64,000 nt of DNA, taken from the NCBI GenBank assembly GCA_963710135.1, contig CAVPYY010000006.1, forward strand, positions 806,001 to 870,000, read 5' to 3'. Every line of letters starts with the position of its first letter. Position 1 is the first letter of the stretch. This document shows, piece by piece, positions 17,274-25,649 of this stretch. The notes under the pieces were generated by a model. That model was not told where the DNA came from, ran no database searches, and was given only the letters and a program-made list of their open reading frames with translations. This stretch comes from SG8-30 sp963710135. Lineage in GTDB: Bacteria > Pseudomonadota > Gammaproteobacteria > Steroidobacterales > Steroidobacteraceae. Both the position numbers and the translations under genes were made by a program.

Positions 17274-18098
17274 ATGACCGTGATGCACTTCGAGCGGGAC
17301 GGCCGGCAGCTCATGGCCGATTTCGCCGATCCGCTCCCGATAGCGATTCCGCTGGATTTCGACGGACCGCAGCCCTCCTTCTTCGGGGCGCCCGCGGCCG
17401 CCGCAGAACCGCTGCGCGTCGGCGCCTTCCTCGGCGACACGCGCGCGGGCGGCAGCTGCAACTGCGAGCGACTGACGCTCGCGCCGCACTGCAACGGGAC
17501 CCACACCGAGTGCGTCGGTCACGTCACCGACGAACGGTTGTCGGTGACCGACGCGGTGCGCGGCGGCATGAGTCTCGCCCTGCTCGTGTCGGTCAGCCCG
17601 GTGCGCGCCGCGACGAGCCCGGAGAGCAGTGATCCGGCGCCAGAGGGCAGCGATCAACTGATCACCGCGGCCGCGCTCGCCGCGGCGATGGACGCGTTTC
17701 CGGGCCTGACTCCGCAGGCCCTGGTCGTGCGCACGCTGCCGAACGGGCTGGAGCGCATGACTCACGCCTATCGGGACGGCGCGCCCGCACCCTACCTGAC
17801 CCGCGAGGGGGCGAACCTGCTGGTCGGGCGCGGCATCGAGCATCTCGTGCTGGACGTACCCTCGGCGGATCGCGCCGACGACCAGGGACGCCTGACCGCG
17901 CACCGGATCTTCTTCGGCCTGCCGCCGGGCAGCCGCCGGGCGCGCGAGGCGACCCGGGCGCACGCCAGCATCACCGAACTGGCTTTCGTCGCCCGCACCA
18001 TACGCGACGGCTGGTATCTGCTCGATCTGCAGATCCCGGCTTTCCTGTCCGACGCGGCGCCGAGCAGGCCGATCCTCTACCCGGTTCGCGCGGCGTGA
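17274..18098 (+). CDS. Cyclase-family hydrolase, putative kynurenine formamidase
   Basis: This is a 274-residue protein of the cyclase/KynB metal-dependent hydrolase family. The metal-site segment reads HCNGTHTECVGH, a variant of the KynB HxGTHxDxPxH motif with Glu for Asp and no Pro, preceded by a Cys-rich GGSCNCE. It overlaps the kynureninase gene by four bases (GTGA), so hydrolysis of N-formylkynurenine to kynurenine is the natural guess. This variant subfamily also occurs away from kynurenine genes, so the substrate is inferred from the neighbour. The ATG at 17274 has GGAGACGGG just upstream; a TATACT box lies at 17242-17247 with no clear -35. Confidence 0.75.
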   Translation: MTVMHFERDGRQLMADFADPLPIAIPLDFDGPQPSFFGAPAAAAEPLRVGAFLGDTRAGGSCNCERLTLAPHCNGTHTECVGHVTDERLSVTDAVRGGMSLALLVSVSPVRAATSPESSDPAPEGSDQLITAAALAAAMDAFPGLTPQALVVRTLPNGLERMTHAYRDGAPAPYLTREGANLLVGRGIEHLVLDVPSADRADDQGRLTAHRIFFGLPPGSRRAREATRAHASITELAFVARTIRDGWYLLDLQIPAFLSDAAPSRPILYPVRAA

Positions 18099-19363
18099 GC
18101 GGCCTGGATACTTCGCTCGACTACGCGCTCGAACTGGATCGAGCCGATCCGCTGGCCGGATTACGCCAGGAGTTCCACTTTCCCGACGCGCCGAATGGCG
18201 GCGCCGCGACCTATCTGTGCGGCAACTCGCTGGGTCTGCAGCCGCGCCAGGCCGTCACGGAGGTTGCCCGCGTGCTGGCCGACTGGCAGCGCCTGGCCGT
18301 CCTCGGCCACCACGGCGGCGGCGCCGACTGGATGACCTATCACGACGCCCTGGCACCGTCGCTCGCCGCACTGGTCGGCGCCGAAGTGCCGGAAGTCGTG
18401 GCCATGAACTCACTGACCATCAACCTGCACCTGCTGCTGGCCACGTTCTATCGTCCGGCCGGCAAGCGCAACCTGATCCTGTGCGAGAGCGGCTCGTTCC
18501 CGTCGGACCGCTACGCGCTGGTGTCCCAGCTCCGCTGGCATGGACTCGATGAGCGCGACGCACTGGTCGAGCTCGCGCCCCGGCCCGGCGAGCATGGTTT
18601 GCGGAGCGAGGACATCCGCGCGGCCATCGAGCACGCGGGCAACCGGCTCGCGCTGGTGCTGCTGCCCGGCGTGCAATACCTGACGGGCCAGGTACTGCAC
18701 CCGGAAGAGTGGGTCGGCGCGGCGCACGCCGCCGGCGCCCGGGTCGGCCTGGATCTGGCACATGCCGTCGGCAATACCCCGCTCGCCCTGCACGACTGGG
18801 GCGTGGACTTCGCGGTGTGGTGCTCCTACAAGTATTTGAACGGGGGCCCGGGCGCGACGGCCGGCGCGTTCGTGCACTCGCGGCACCACGATGCCGGCCT
18901 GCCGCGGCTGGCAGGATGGTGGGGAAACGACCTTGCCAGCCGCTTCGAGTTTTCTCCCGAGTTTCGTCCCGCGGCCGGCGCGGAAGGCTGGCAGGTCAGC
19001 AATGGCCCGGTGCTGGGCATGGCGCCGCTGAAAGCGGCACTGGCGCAGTTCGAGGCGGCCGGGCTGACCGCGGTGCTCGACAAGTCGCGCCGGCTGACGG
19101 GCTATCTCGAGGGGCTGCTGGCGCAGCAGTGCGGCCGGCAGATCGAGATTGTGACGCCGCGCGACCCCGCGGACCGCGGCGCGCAGCTGTCGCTGCGTGT
19201 GCGCACCGGCGCCGGTCAGGGCCGCGCACTGTTCGAGCGTCTGCTGGCCGCCGGGGTGATCGGCGATTGGCGTTCGCCGGACATCATCCGTCTTGCCCCT
19301 GCCCCGCTGTACAACTCCTACGCCGACTGCTGGCGCGCGGTGCAGGCCCTGCAGGGCGCCTGA
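18095..19363 (+). CDS. kynU: Kynureninase
   Basis: This 422-residue fold-type I PLP enzyme cleaves kynurenine (or 3-hydroxykynurenine) to anthranilate (or 3-hydroxyanthranilate) plus alanine. Family landmarks: YLCGNSLGLQPR near the N-terminus, GLDLAHAVGNTPLALHDWGVDFAVWCSYKYLNGGPG with the PLP lysine in SYKYLN, and the C-terminal RLAPAPLYNSYAD. The GTG at 18095 overlaps the cyclase stop. No tryptophan dioxygenase or 3-hydroxyanthranilate dioxygenase is in the window, although nadA-nadB of the aspartate route to NAD lies 10 kb away. Confidence 0.95.
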   Translation: MSGLDTSLDYALELDRADPLAGLRQEFHFPDAPNGGAATYLCGNSLGLQPRQAVTEVARVLADWQRLAVLGHHGGGADWMTYHDALAPSLAALVGAEVPEVVAMNSLTINLHLLLATFYRPAGKRNLILCESGSFPSDRYALVSQLRWHGLDERDALVELAPRPGEHGLRSEDIRAAIEHAGNRLALVLLPGVQYLTGQVLHPEEWVGAAHAAGARVGLDLAHAVGNTPLALHDWGVDFAVWCSYKYLNGGPGATAGAFVHSRHHDAGLPRLAGWWGNDLASRFEFSPEFRPAAGAEGWQVSNGPVLGMAPLKAALAQFEAAGLTAVLDKSRRLTGYLEGLLAQQCGRQIEIVTPRDPADRGAQLSLRVRTGAGQGRALFERLLAAGVIGDWRSPDIIRLAPAPLYNSYADCWRAVQALQGA

Positions 19364-19373
19364 GGCCGGCTGC

Positions 19374-19880
19374 TCACTTCGCCGCCGGCAGCGGTTCCAG
19401 CGTGGTGAAGCTGAACGGGTACGGGTGGCGTTCGTCGGCCTCGCGCCGTTCGCTGGCCACGCGGCGCCACTCGCTGGGGTCGTAGCATTCGAGGCGCGTG
19501 TCGCCCTCTGGCCGCGCGTGCACTTCGGTCAGTTCCAGGCGGGCGACGTGCGGCCAGCAGAGCGTGTAGATCTCCGCGCCGCCGATGACCATGACTTCGG
19601 CCGCGCCGGCCGCCGCAGCCAGCGCCTGCTCGACGGAGTGCACCACGCTCACCCCGGGAGCGCGCCAACCGGGGTCGCGCGTCAGCACCAGGTTGTCGCG
19701 GCCGGGCAATGGCCGGCCGATCGAGTCGAAGGTGCGCCGCCCCATCAGGACCGGATGGCCGAGGGTGATCGCCTTGAAGCGCTTCAGGTCGTCGGGCAGC
19801 CGCCAGGGCAGGCCGCCGGCACGCCCGATGACGCCGTTGTCGGCCATCGCCACCACGGCGACGAGGCGCGGCCGCGGCAC
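19374..19880 (-). CDS. folA: Dihydrofolate reductase
   Basis: This is a 168-residue DHFR that regenerates tetrahydrofolate with NADPH. Seen: VAVVAMADNGVIGRAGGLPWRLPDDLKRF (substrate and Met20-loop region with the acidic Asp), GHPVLMGRRTFDSIGRPLPGR, and VIGGAEIYTLCWPHV. The start is uncertain: GTG at 19880 gives a normal N-terminus, GTG at 19901 is an alternative, and neither has a strong ribosome-binding site. It follows thyA and the SET gene, so the thymidylate cycle enzymes lie in one transcriptional direction. Confidence 0.95.
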   Translation of the reverse strand: MPRPRLVAVVAMADNGVIGRAGGLPWRLPDDLKRFKAITLGHPVLMGRRTFDSIGRPLPGRDNLVLTRDPGWRAPGVSVVHSVEQALAAAAGAAEVMVIGGAEIYTLCWPHVARLELTEVHARPEGDTRLECYDPSEWRRVASERREADERHPYPFSFTTLEPLPAAK

Positions 19881-19930
19881 CGACTCAGCGGCGCGGCGCA
19901 CGGTCGCAACGGGCTGCGCCAAGGCGTTTC

Positions 19931-20482
19931 TCAGCGGGCATGCGCGCTGCGGCCATGCGCATGCCGCTCGGTGGCCTTGCGGCCCTTGCCGGCCGTGCCG
20001 CGCCGCTTCGGCGGCTTGCCGGTCAGCATGGTGCCGCGGCACGCCGCGGCCCCGCAGCGGCACGCGAAGATCTCGTCGATGTCGTCCGGGTCGCCCTTCT
20101 CCCTCTCGATCTGATAGTCGTAGGCCAGCTCCTCGCCCGGCTGAATGGTGCGAATCGCCTCGATGAATACCCGCTTGTTCTCGATGACGGTCTCGCAGTT
20201 CGGGTCACAGGAGTGATTGATGAAGCGGGCGTCGTTGCCGTCGACGCCGGCGTCGATGACCGTGCGGCTGTCGACGATGAACAGGAACGTGTGGTTGTCG
20301 TCCTCCGGCTTGTCCTCGTAGCGGCGATCCGCCTCGGCATGGGAAACCCGCTCGCCGACGTACTCGATCAGGCGCGTGCCCTTGCGGATCCGCCGGAGCG
20401 CGAAGACTCCGCGGCCGTGGATCCTCGACTGACGTGCCTTGAACATGGGCAGTCCGCGACTGCCGCCCTGCTTCTTCGCCAT
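19931..20482 (-). CDS. SET-domain protein-lysine methyltransferase
   Basis: This 183-residue protein is a nearly complete small SET methyltransferase. GRGVFALRRIRKG (about 23-35) begins the SET fold, NHSCDPNC (89-96) and GEELAYDY (116-123) form the SAM/catalytic pseudoknot, and CRCGAAACRG (141-150) is a zinc-binding post-SET motif. A basic, Lys/Arg/His-rich tail follows (155-183). It presumably methylates lysines of a protein, but the target is unknown; ribosomal or nucleoid proteins are possible. It sits between thyA and folA. Confidence 0.9.
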   Translation of the reverse strand: MAKKQGGSRGLPMFKARQSRIHGRGVFALRRIRKGTRLIEYVGERVSHAEADRRYEDKPEDDNHTFLFIVDSRTVIDAGVDGNDARFINHSCDPNCETVIENKRVFIEAIRTIQPGEELAYDYQIEREKGDPDDIDEIFACRCGAAACRGTMLTGKPPKRRGTAGKGRKATERHAHGRSAHAR

Positions 20483-20506
20483 GTTGCTCCCGTTGTCCGG
20501 CCGGAT

Positions 20507-21301
20507 TCAGACGGCTACCGGCGCCTTGATGGCCGGATGGTGCTGGTAGCCGACAATTTCGATGTCCTCGAACTGGTACTCGAAGATCGACGGCGGGTGG
20601 CGCCGCAGGACCAGCCGCGGCAACGGCAGCGGCGTCCGCGCCAGCTGCAGCTCGGCCTGTTCGAGGTGATTGAGATAGAGATGACAGTCGCCCCCGGTCC
20701 AGACGAACTCGCCGACCGCCAGGCCGCACTGGTCCGCAAGCAAATGCGTCAGCAGCGCGTACGAGGCGATGTTGAAGGGGACGCCGAGGAAGATGTCCGC
20801 GCTGCGCTGATACAGCTGGCAGGACAGCCGCCCATCGGCCACGTAGAACTGGAAGAAGGCATGACAGGGCGCCAGCGCCATCCGCTCGAGCTCGCCGACA
20901 TTCCAGGCGCTGACGATGATGCGGCGCGAATCCGGGTCGTTGCGCAGCTGCTCGACGACGCGGGCTATCTGGTCAATGGAGCCACCGTCGGGCGTGCCCC
21001 AGGAGCGCCACTGCCGGCCGTAGACCGGGCCGAGCTCCCCGTCCGCGTCGGCCCACTCGTCCCAGATCGTCACGCCCCGCTCCCTGAGCCAGGCGACATT
21101 CGTGTCGCCGCGCAGGAACCACAGCAGCTCGAGGGCGACGGACTTGAAGTGGACCCGCTTGGTGGTCACCAGCGGAAAGCCCTGCTGCAGGTCGAAGCGC
21201 AGCTGCTGGCCGAACAGCGACAGCGTCCCGGTGCCGGTGCGGTCGGTCTTGCGATGGCCCTGCTCGCGGACCCGCCGCATCATGTCCAGGTACTGCTGCA
21301 T
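20507..21301 (-). CDS. thyA: Thymidylate synthase
   Basis: This 264-residue enzyme, the same length as E. coli ThyA, converts dUMP to dTMP using methylene-tetrahydrofolate. The catalytic cysteine is in MALAPCHAFFQFYV (about residue 146); also DRTGTGTLSLFG, RQWRSWG, LYQRSADIFLGVPFNIASYA and GDCHLYLNHLEQ. The ATG at 21301 overlaps the lgt stop codon by one base. It is followed by the SET gene and folA. Confidence 0.98.
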   Translation of the reverse strand: MQQYLDMMRRVREQGHRKTDRTGTGTLSLFGQQLRFDLQQGFPLVTTKRVHFKSVALELLWFLRGDTNVAWLRERGVTIWDEWADADGELGPVYGRQWRSWGTPDGGSIDQIARVVEQLRNDPDSRRIIVSAWNVGELERMALAPCHAFFQFYVADGRLSCQLYQRSADIFLGVPFNIASYALLTHLLADQCGLAVGEFVWTGGDCHLYLNHLEQAELQLARTPLPLPRLVLRRHPPSIFEYQFEDIEIVGYQHHPAIKAPVAV

Positions 21302-22143
21302 CAGCGGTAATTGCCCGACGGCCGCGCCGCGCGGTAGGACCATGCCAGCATCGCGAGGCCAGCGCAGATCATCGGCAGCGACAGCAGCTGGCCCATCGTC
21401 ACCCAGCCGAGCGCCAGGTAACCGAGATTCGCGTCCGGCACGCGCACGAACTCGACCAGGAAACGAAACGTCCCGTAGGCCGTGAGAAACAACCCCGACG
21501 GCGCCAGCTGCGGCCGTGGGCGGGAAGTGAACCACCAGATGAGCGCGAACAGCACCAGGCCCTCGAGCGCCGCCTCGTACAGCTGCGAGGGGTGCAGCGG
21601 CAGGCTCCACGCCGAGCCCGGCTCGAGCGACGCGCACTGGCCGGGAAAACGCTCGCAGGGCAGGCGCACGCCCCAGGGAAGCGTGGTGGCCTTGCCCCAC
21701 AGTTCGCCATTGATGAAGTTGCCGATCCGGCCGGCAAACAGCCCGAGCGCCGGGAGCGGCGCCGTGAAATCGAAGACGTCGGCAATGCGGCGGCCGCGGC
21801 GGCGGGCAAACAGCGCGATCGCGATCAGCACGCCGATCAGGCCGCCATGGAACGACATGCCGCCCTGCCACACCTTGAGCGCGGACAGCGGGTCCGCGAG
21901 CACACCGTCGAAACCGTAGAACAGGATCCAGCCCAGGCGGCCGCCCGCGATCACGCCGATCGCCGCAAAGAAGATCAGGTCGTCGACATCGACCGCCTTC
22001 CAGGTCGATCCGGGGGCCGCCGCGCGGCGGCGCGCCAGCCACCAGCCGGCCGCGAAGCCGACGACATACATCAGGCCGTACCAGTGGATGCGGACGGGCC
22101 CCAGGGCCAGGGCGACCGGATCGATGTCGGGATAGTTCAGCAT
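21301..22143 (-). CDS. lgt: Prolipoprotein diacylglyceryl transferase
   Basis: This 280-residue inner-membrane enzyme adds diacylglycerol to the lipobox cysteine of prolipoproteins. It has seven hydrophobic segments; the essential RIGNFINGELWG signature is present (as GRIGNFINGELWG), with HGGL near the middle and HPSQLYEA. Several predicted lipoproteins in this window (35804, 42297) would be its substrates. The lgt-thyA order is conserved in gammaproteobacteria. Confidence 0.97.
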   Translation of the reverse strand: MLNYPDIDPVALALGPVRIHWYGLMYVVGFAAGWWLARRRAAAPGSTWKAVDVDDLIFFAAIGVIAGGRLGWILFYGFDGVLADPLSALKVWQGGMSFHGGLIGVLIAIALFARRRGRRIADVFDFTAPLPALGLFAGRIGNFINGELWGKATTLPWGVRLPCERFPGQCASLEPGSAWSLPLHPSQLYEAALEGLVLFALIWWFTSRPRPQLAPSGLFLTAYGTFRFLVEFVRVPDANLGYLALGWVTMGQLLSLPMICAGLAMLAWSYRAARPSGNYR

Positions 22144-22164
22144 GCCGCGAAGTTTAGGCGCGGG

Positions 22165-23397
22165 TCAGTCGCGCGTCACCCTGCACAACACCGCCTTCAG
22201 GTAGCGCGTCTCCGGGATACCCGGATGCACCGGATGATCGGGCGCCTGCCCGGTGAACTCCAGCACCTGCGCGAACCTGCCCGCCTGACGCGCGGCGCGC
22301 TGCACGGCGCCCGCGAGTTCCTCGCCGCCCAGATGATGCGAGCATGAGCAGGACATCAGCAGTCCGTCCTCCCGCACCAGGCGCATGGCGAGCAGGTTGA
22401 GCCGGCGGTATGCGGCGAGGCCCTTGGGATGGTCCTTGCGGCGCTTGATGAAGGCGGGCGGGTCGATGACGACGATGTCGAAGCTGCGCCGCTCGGCCTG
22501 CAGCGACTCGAGCATGTCGAAGGCGTCGCCCTGCAGGGTCTCCACGGCCAGACCGCTGGCCGCGGCGCTCGCCCGGGCCGCCTCGAGCGCTGGTGCCGAG
22601 GCATCGATGCAGGTCACCGCCGTGGCGCCGGCGCGCGCCGCCTGCAGGCCGAAACTGCCGGCGTAGCTGAACGTGTCGAGGACCGTGCAGCCTGCTGCGC
22701 GCGACGCCACCGCCGCCCGGTTGGCGCTCTGGTCGAAGTACCAGCCGGACTTCTGCCCGGCCGCCAGCGGCACCTGAAAGCGCACGCCGCCCTCCGGCAC
22801 GCAGACCGTGTCGGGCACCTGGCCGATTGCCGGCCCGACATAGCTGACGAGGCCTTCCAGGCTGCGCAGCGGCGAATCGTTCTTCCACAGGACCGCCTTG
22901 GGCGAGACGACCTCGACCAGCGCCTCGAGCAGCTGCTCGCGCGCCGCTTCCATGCCCGCGGTCGCGAGTTGCACGACGCAGACGTCGCCGTAGCGATCGA
23001 CCACCAGACCGGGCATCAGGTCCGATTCGCCGAAGACCAGCCGGTAGTACGGCTCGCGGTAAAACCGGCTGCGCAACGCCAGCGCGGTGCGGATCCGCTC
23101 CCGCCACAGCGCGGGTCCGGGCGGACGCTCCGGGTCGCGGCTCAGCAGCCGGGCGCTGATGAGCGTGCCGGGATTGACGTAGGCATAACCGAGAAAGCGC
23201 CCGCGATCGGAGCTCAGCTGCACGATCTGGCCAGGCGCGAACGCCGTCAGCGGCGTTGCCGTGGTGTCCACCTCGTTGGAAAACACCCACAGGTGCCCGG
23301 CCAGGATCCGTCTCTCCTCACGGGGCCGCAGGCGCAATTCGGGGAAGGCCGCCGGCCGCTGGCCGGCGGCAGTCGATGATCGGGCATGGTCGGTCAC
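22165..23397 (-). CDS. rlmI: 23S rRNA (cytosine-1962-C5)-methyltransferase RlmI
   Basis: This 410-residue protein combines an N-terminal PUA domain (RRILAGHLWVFSNEVD) and a class I SAM methyltransferase domain (VLDTFSYAGSFGLQAARAGA) with the catalytic segment VIDPPAFIKRRKD and the late cysteine region LLMSCSCSHHL. It methylates C1962 of 23S rRNA in E. coli. The start is GTG at 23397; the ATG nearby is out of frame. It heads the minus-strand rlmI-lgt-thyA-SET-folA run. Confidence 0.92.
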   Translation of the reverse strand: MTDHARSSTAAGQRPAAFPELRLRPREERRILAGHLWVFSNEVDTTATPLTAFAPGQIVQLSSDRGRFLGYAYVNPGTLISARLLSRDPERPPGPALWRERIRTALALRSRFYREPYYRLVFGESDLMPGLVVDRYGDVCVVQLATAGMEAAREQLLEALVEVVSPKAVLWKNDSPLRSLEGLVSYVGPAIGQVPDTVCVPEGGVRFQVPLAAGQKSGWYFDQSANRAAVASRAAGCTVLDTFSYAGSFGLQAARAGATAVTCIDASAPALEAARASAAASGLAVETLQGDAFDMLESLQAERRSFDIVVIDPPAFIKRRKDHPKGLAAYRRLNLLAMRLVREDGLLMSCSCSHHLGGEELAGAVQRAARQAGRFAQVLEFTGQAPDHPVHPGIPETRYLKAVLCRVTRD

Positions 23398-23490
23398 GAA
23401 ACAGATCCCGGCCCGGACCCGCCGCGTTCGCGGCCGCCGGGCGCATTGGCTTATAGTCCAGGGATTCTAGCCGACCCCGGACACTCGGAC

Positions 23491-25590
23491 ATGAAAACCC
23501 CGACGGCTGGCGCGCCGCTCAACCGGCTGGCGCGCGAGACCAGCCCGTATCTGCTGCAGCACGCGGCAAACCCGGTCGACTGGTATCCGTGGTCCGAGGA
23601 GGCGCTTGACCTCGCGCGCCGGCAGGACAAGCCGATTCTGCTCTCGATCGGCTACTCCGCCTGCCACTGGTGCCACGTCATGGCGCACGAGTCGTTCGAG
23701 GATGCCGCGACTGCGCAGGTCATGAACCGGCTGTTCGTCAACATCAAGCTCGATCGTGAGGAGCGCCCCGACCTCGACAAGGTCTACCAAATCGCGCACC
23801 AGGTGCTCACCCAGCGCGGCGGCGGCTGGCCGCTGACCATGTTCCTGACACCCGACGATCTCACGCCATTCTTCGGTGGCACCTACTTTCCCAGGGAGCC
23901 CCGCTACGGGATGCCCGCCTTTGTCGACGTGCTGGAACGGGTGGCTGGCTGGTTTCGGGATCATCGCGACGACGTGCGGCGGCAGAATGGCGCGCTGCGC
24001 GAGGTGTTCGACGATCTCGTTCCGCCGGCGGCCGCGGCGGATGTGACGCTGTCACAGGCGCCGATCGGACAGGCGCGCCGGGAACTGGAGTCGAGCTTCG
24101 ACGAGCGCTTCGGCGGCTTCGGCGGCGCGCCCAAGTTCCCGCACCCGGCCAGCCTGGAACGCCTGCTGCGCGACTGGCGTGCGACCGCCGAGGGCACCGA
24201 GCCCGATCTCAAGGCGCTGTACATGGCCACGCTGACGCTGAAACGCATGGCCGAGGGCGGGTTGTACGACCAGCTGGGCGGCGGCTTCTGCCGTTACTCG
24301 GTCGACGCCTACTGGATGATCCCGCACTTCGAAAAAATGCTGTACGACAACGGCCCGCTGCTCGCGCTCTGTGCGCAGGCCGCGATCGCCACCGGCGACG
24401 GCCTGTTCAAGCGGGTGGCGATCGAGACCGGCGAATGGGCGCTGCGCGACATGCGCTCGCCGGAGGGCGGCTTCTACTCGACGCTGGACGCCGATTCTGA
24501 AGGACACGAAGGCAAGTTCTACGCCTGGGACCGGCAGGAGGTACAGGCGCTGCTGAGCGCCGACGAGTATCCCGTCTTCGCACGCCGTTACGGGCTGGAT
24601 CGCGAGCCCAATTTCGAGGGAAGCTGGCACCTGCACTGCTTCGTGTCGGTCGAGGACATCGCCAGAGAACAGGGTCTCGAGCCCGCACGAGCCGCGGCAT
24701 TGCTCGAGACAGCTCGCGCGCGGCTGCTGGCGGTACGCAATCGCCGGGTCTGGCCCGGTCGCGACGAGAAGATCCTGGCCGGCTGGAACGGCCTGATGAT
24801 CCGCGGGCTGGCCGTCGCGGCCCGCAGCCTCGACCGGCCGGATTTCGCCGTCGCGGCCAGCGGCGCCGTCGACATGCTGCGCGAACGCTGCGTCGTCGAC
24901 GGCCGGCTGCAGGCGGTCTGGAAGGATGGACAGGCGCGCTTCCCCGCGTATCTCGACGATCACGCGTTCCTGCTGGACGGACTGCTGGAGCTGCTGCAGG
25001 TCCGCTGGAGCAGCGCCGACCTCGAATTCGCCACCTTCCTCGCGGATGCGCTGCTGCAGCGCTTCGAGGACCAGGAACGCGGCGGGTTCTGGTTCACCGC
25101 CGAGGGCGAACAGACGCCGCTGTATCGCCCGAAGGGCTTTGCCGACGAGGCGACCCCGTCGGGCAACGGCGTCGCGGCGCTGGCGCTCGCCCGTCTCGGC
25201 TGGCTGCTGGGGGAGGATCGCTATCTCGCGGCGGCGGAGCGCACGCTGCGCGGCGGCTGGGCGTCGCTCGGCAAGTCGCCGCAATCTCATACCGCCATGC
25301 TGACCGCGCTCGAGGAGCACCTCGACCCGCCGCAGATCGTCATCCTGCGCGGCGATGCGCAGACCATCGGGCAGTGGGTCAGATCGCTGGCGCCGCTGTA
25401 TGCGCCGAGGCGGCTGGTGTTGCCGATTCCGGCGGACGCCAGCGGCCTGCCCGAGGCGCTCGCCGGCAAGACGCCGCGTGGCGCCGCCGTCGCCTATGTC
25501 TGCCAGGGTCCGCAGTGCTCCGCGCCCGTCGACGACCTGGCGCGGCTGGTGCGTTTCCTGCGCGACGGCGTGCTGACGGAAGGATCCTAG
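23491..25590 (+). CDS. DUF255 / thioredoxin-like YyaL-family protein
   Basis: This is a 699-residue cytosolic protein. An N-terminal thioredoxin-fold DUF255 domain contains SIGYSACHWCHVMAHESF (CxxC near residue 57) followed by RPDLDKVYQ. A long six-hairpin (alpha/alpha) glycosidase-like domain (about residues 170-600) contains GGGFCRYSVDAYWMIPHFEKMLYDN and WNGLMIRG. A C-terminal extension ends in a CQGPQCSAPV cysteine pair. Relatives include YyaL and vertebrate SPATA20; the activity is unknown. The ATG at 23491 removes an unlikely upstream extension. A TATAGT box lies at 23452-23457. Confidence 0.9.
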   Translation: MKTPTAGAPLNRLARETSPYLLQHAANPVDWYPWSEEALDLARRQDKPILLSIGYSACHWCHVMAHESFEDAATAQVMNRLFVNIKLDREERPDLDKVYQIAHQVLTQRGGGWPLTMFLTPDDLTPFFGGTYFPREPRYGMPAFVDVLERVAGWFRDHRDDVRRQNGALREVFDDLVPPAAAADVTLSQAPIGQARRELESSFDERFGGFGGAPKFPHPASLERLLRDWRATAEGTEPDLKALYMATLTLKRMAEGGLYDQLGGGFCRYSVDAYWMIPHFEKMLYDNGPLLALCAQAAIATGDGLFKRVAIETGEWALRDMRSPEGGFYSTLDADSEGHEGKFYAWDRQEVQALLSADEYPVFARRYGLDREPNFEGSWHLHCFVSVEDIAREQGLEPARAAALLETARARLLAVRNRRVWPGRDEKILAGWNGLMIRGLAVAARSLDRPDFAVAASGAVDMLRERCVVDGRLQAVWKDGQARFPAYLDDHAFLLDGLLELLQVRWSSADLEFATFLADALLQRFEDQERGGFWFTAEGEQTPLYRPKGFADEATPSGNGVAALALARLGWLLGEDRYLAAAERTLRGGWASLGKSPQSHTAMLTALEEHLDPPQIVILRGDAQTIGQWVRSLAPLYAPRRLVLPIPADASGLPEALAGKTPRGAAVAYVCQGPQCSAPVDDLARLVRFLRDGVLTEGS

Positions 25591-25649
25591 ATGCCGTCGC
25601 GGACGATGCCAGGGCATGCCGCGACGCGCCGGCGGTGCGGGCCTCGCCC

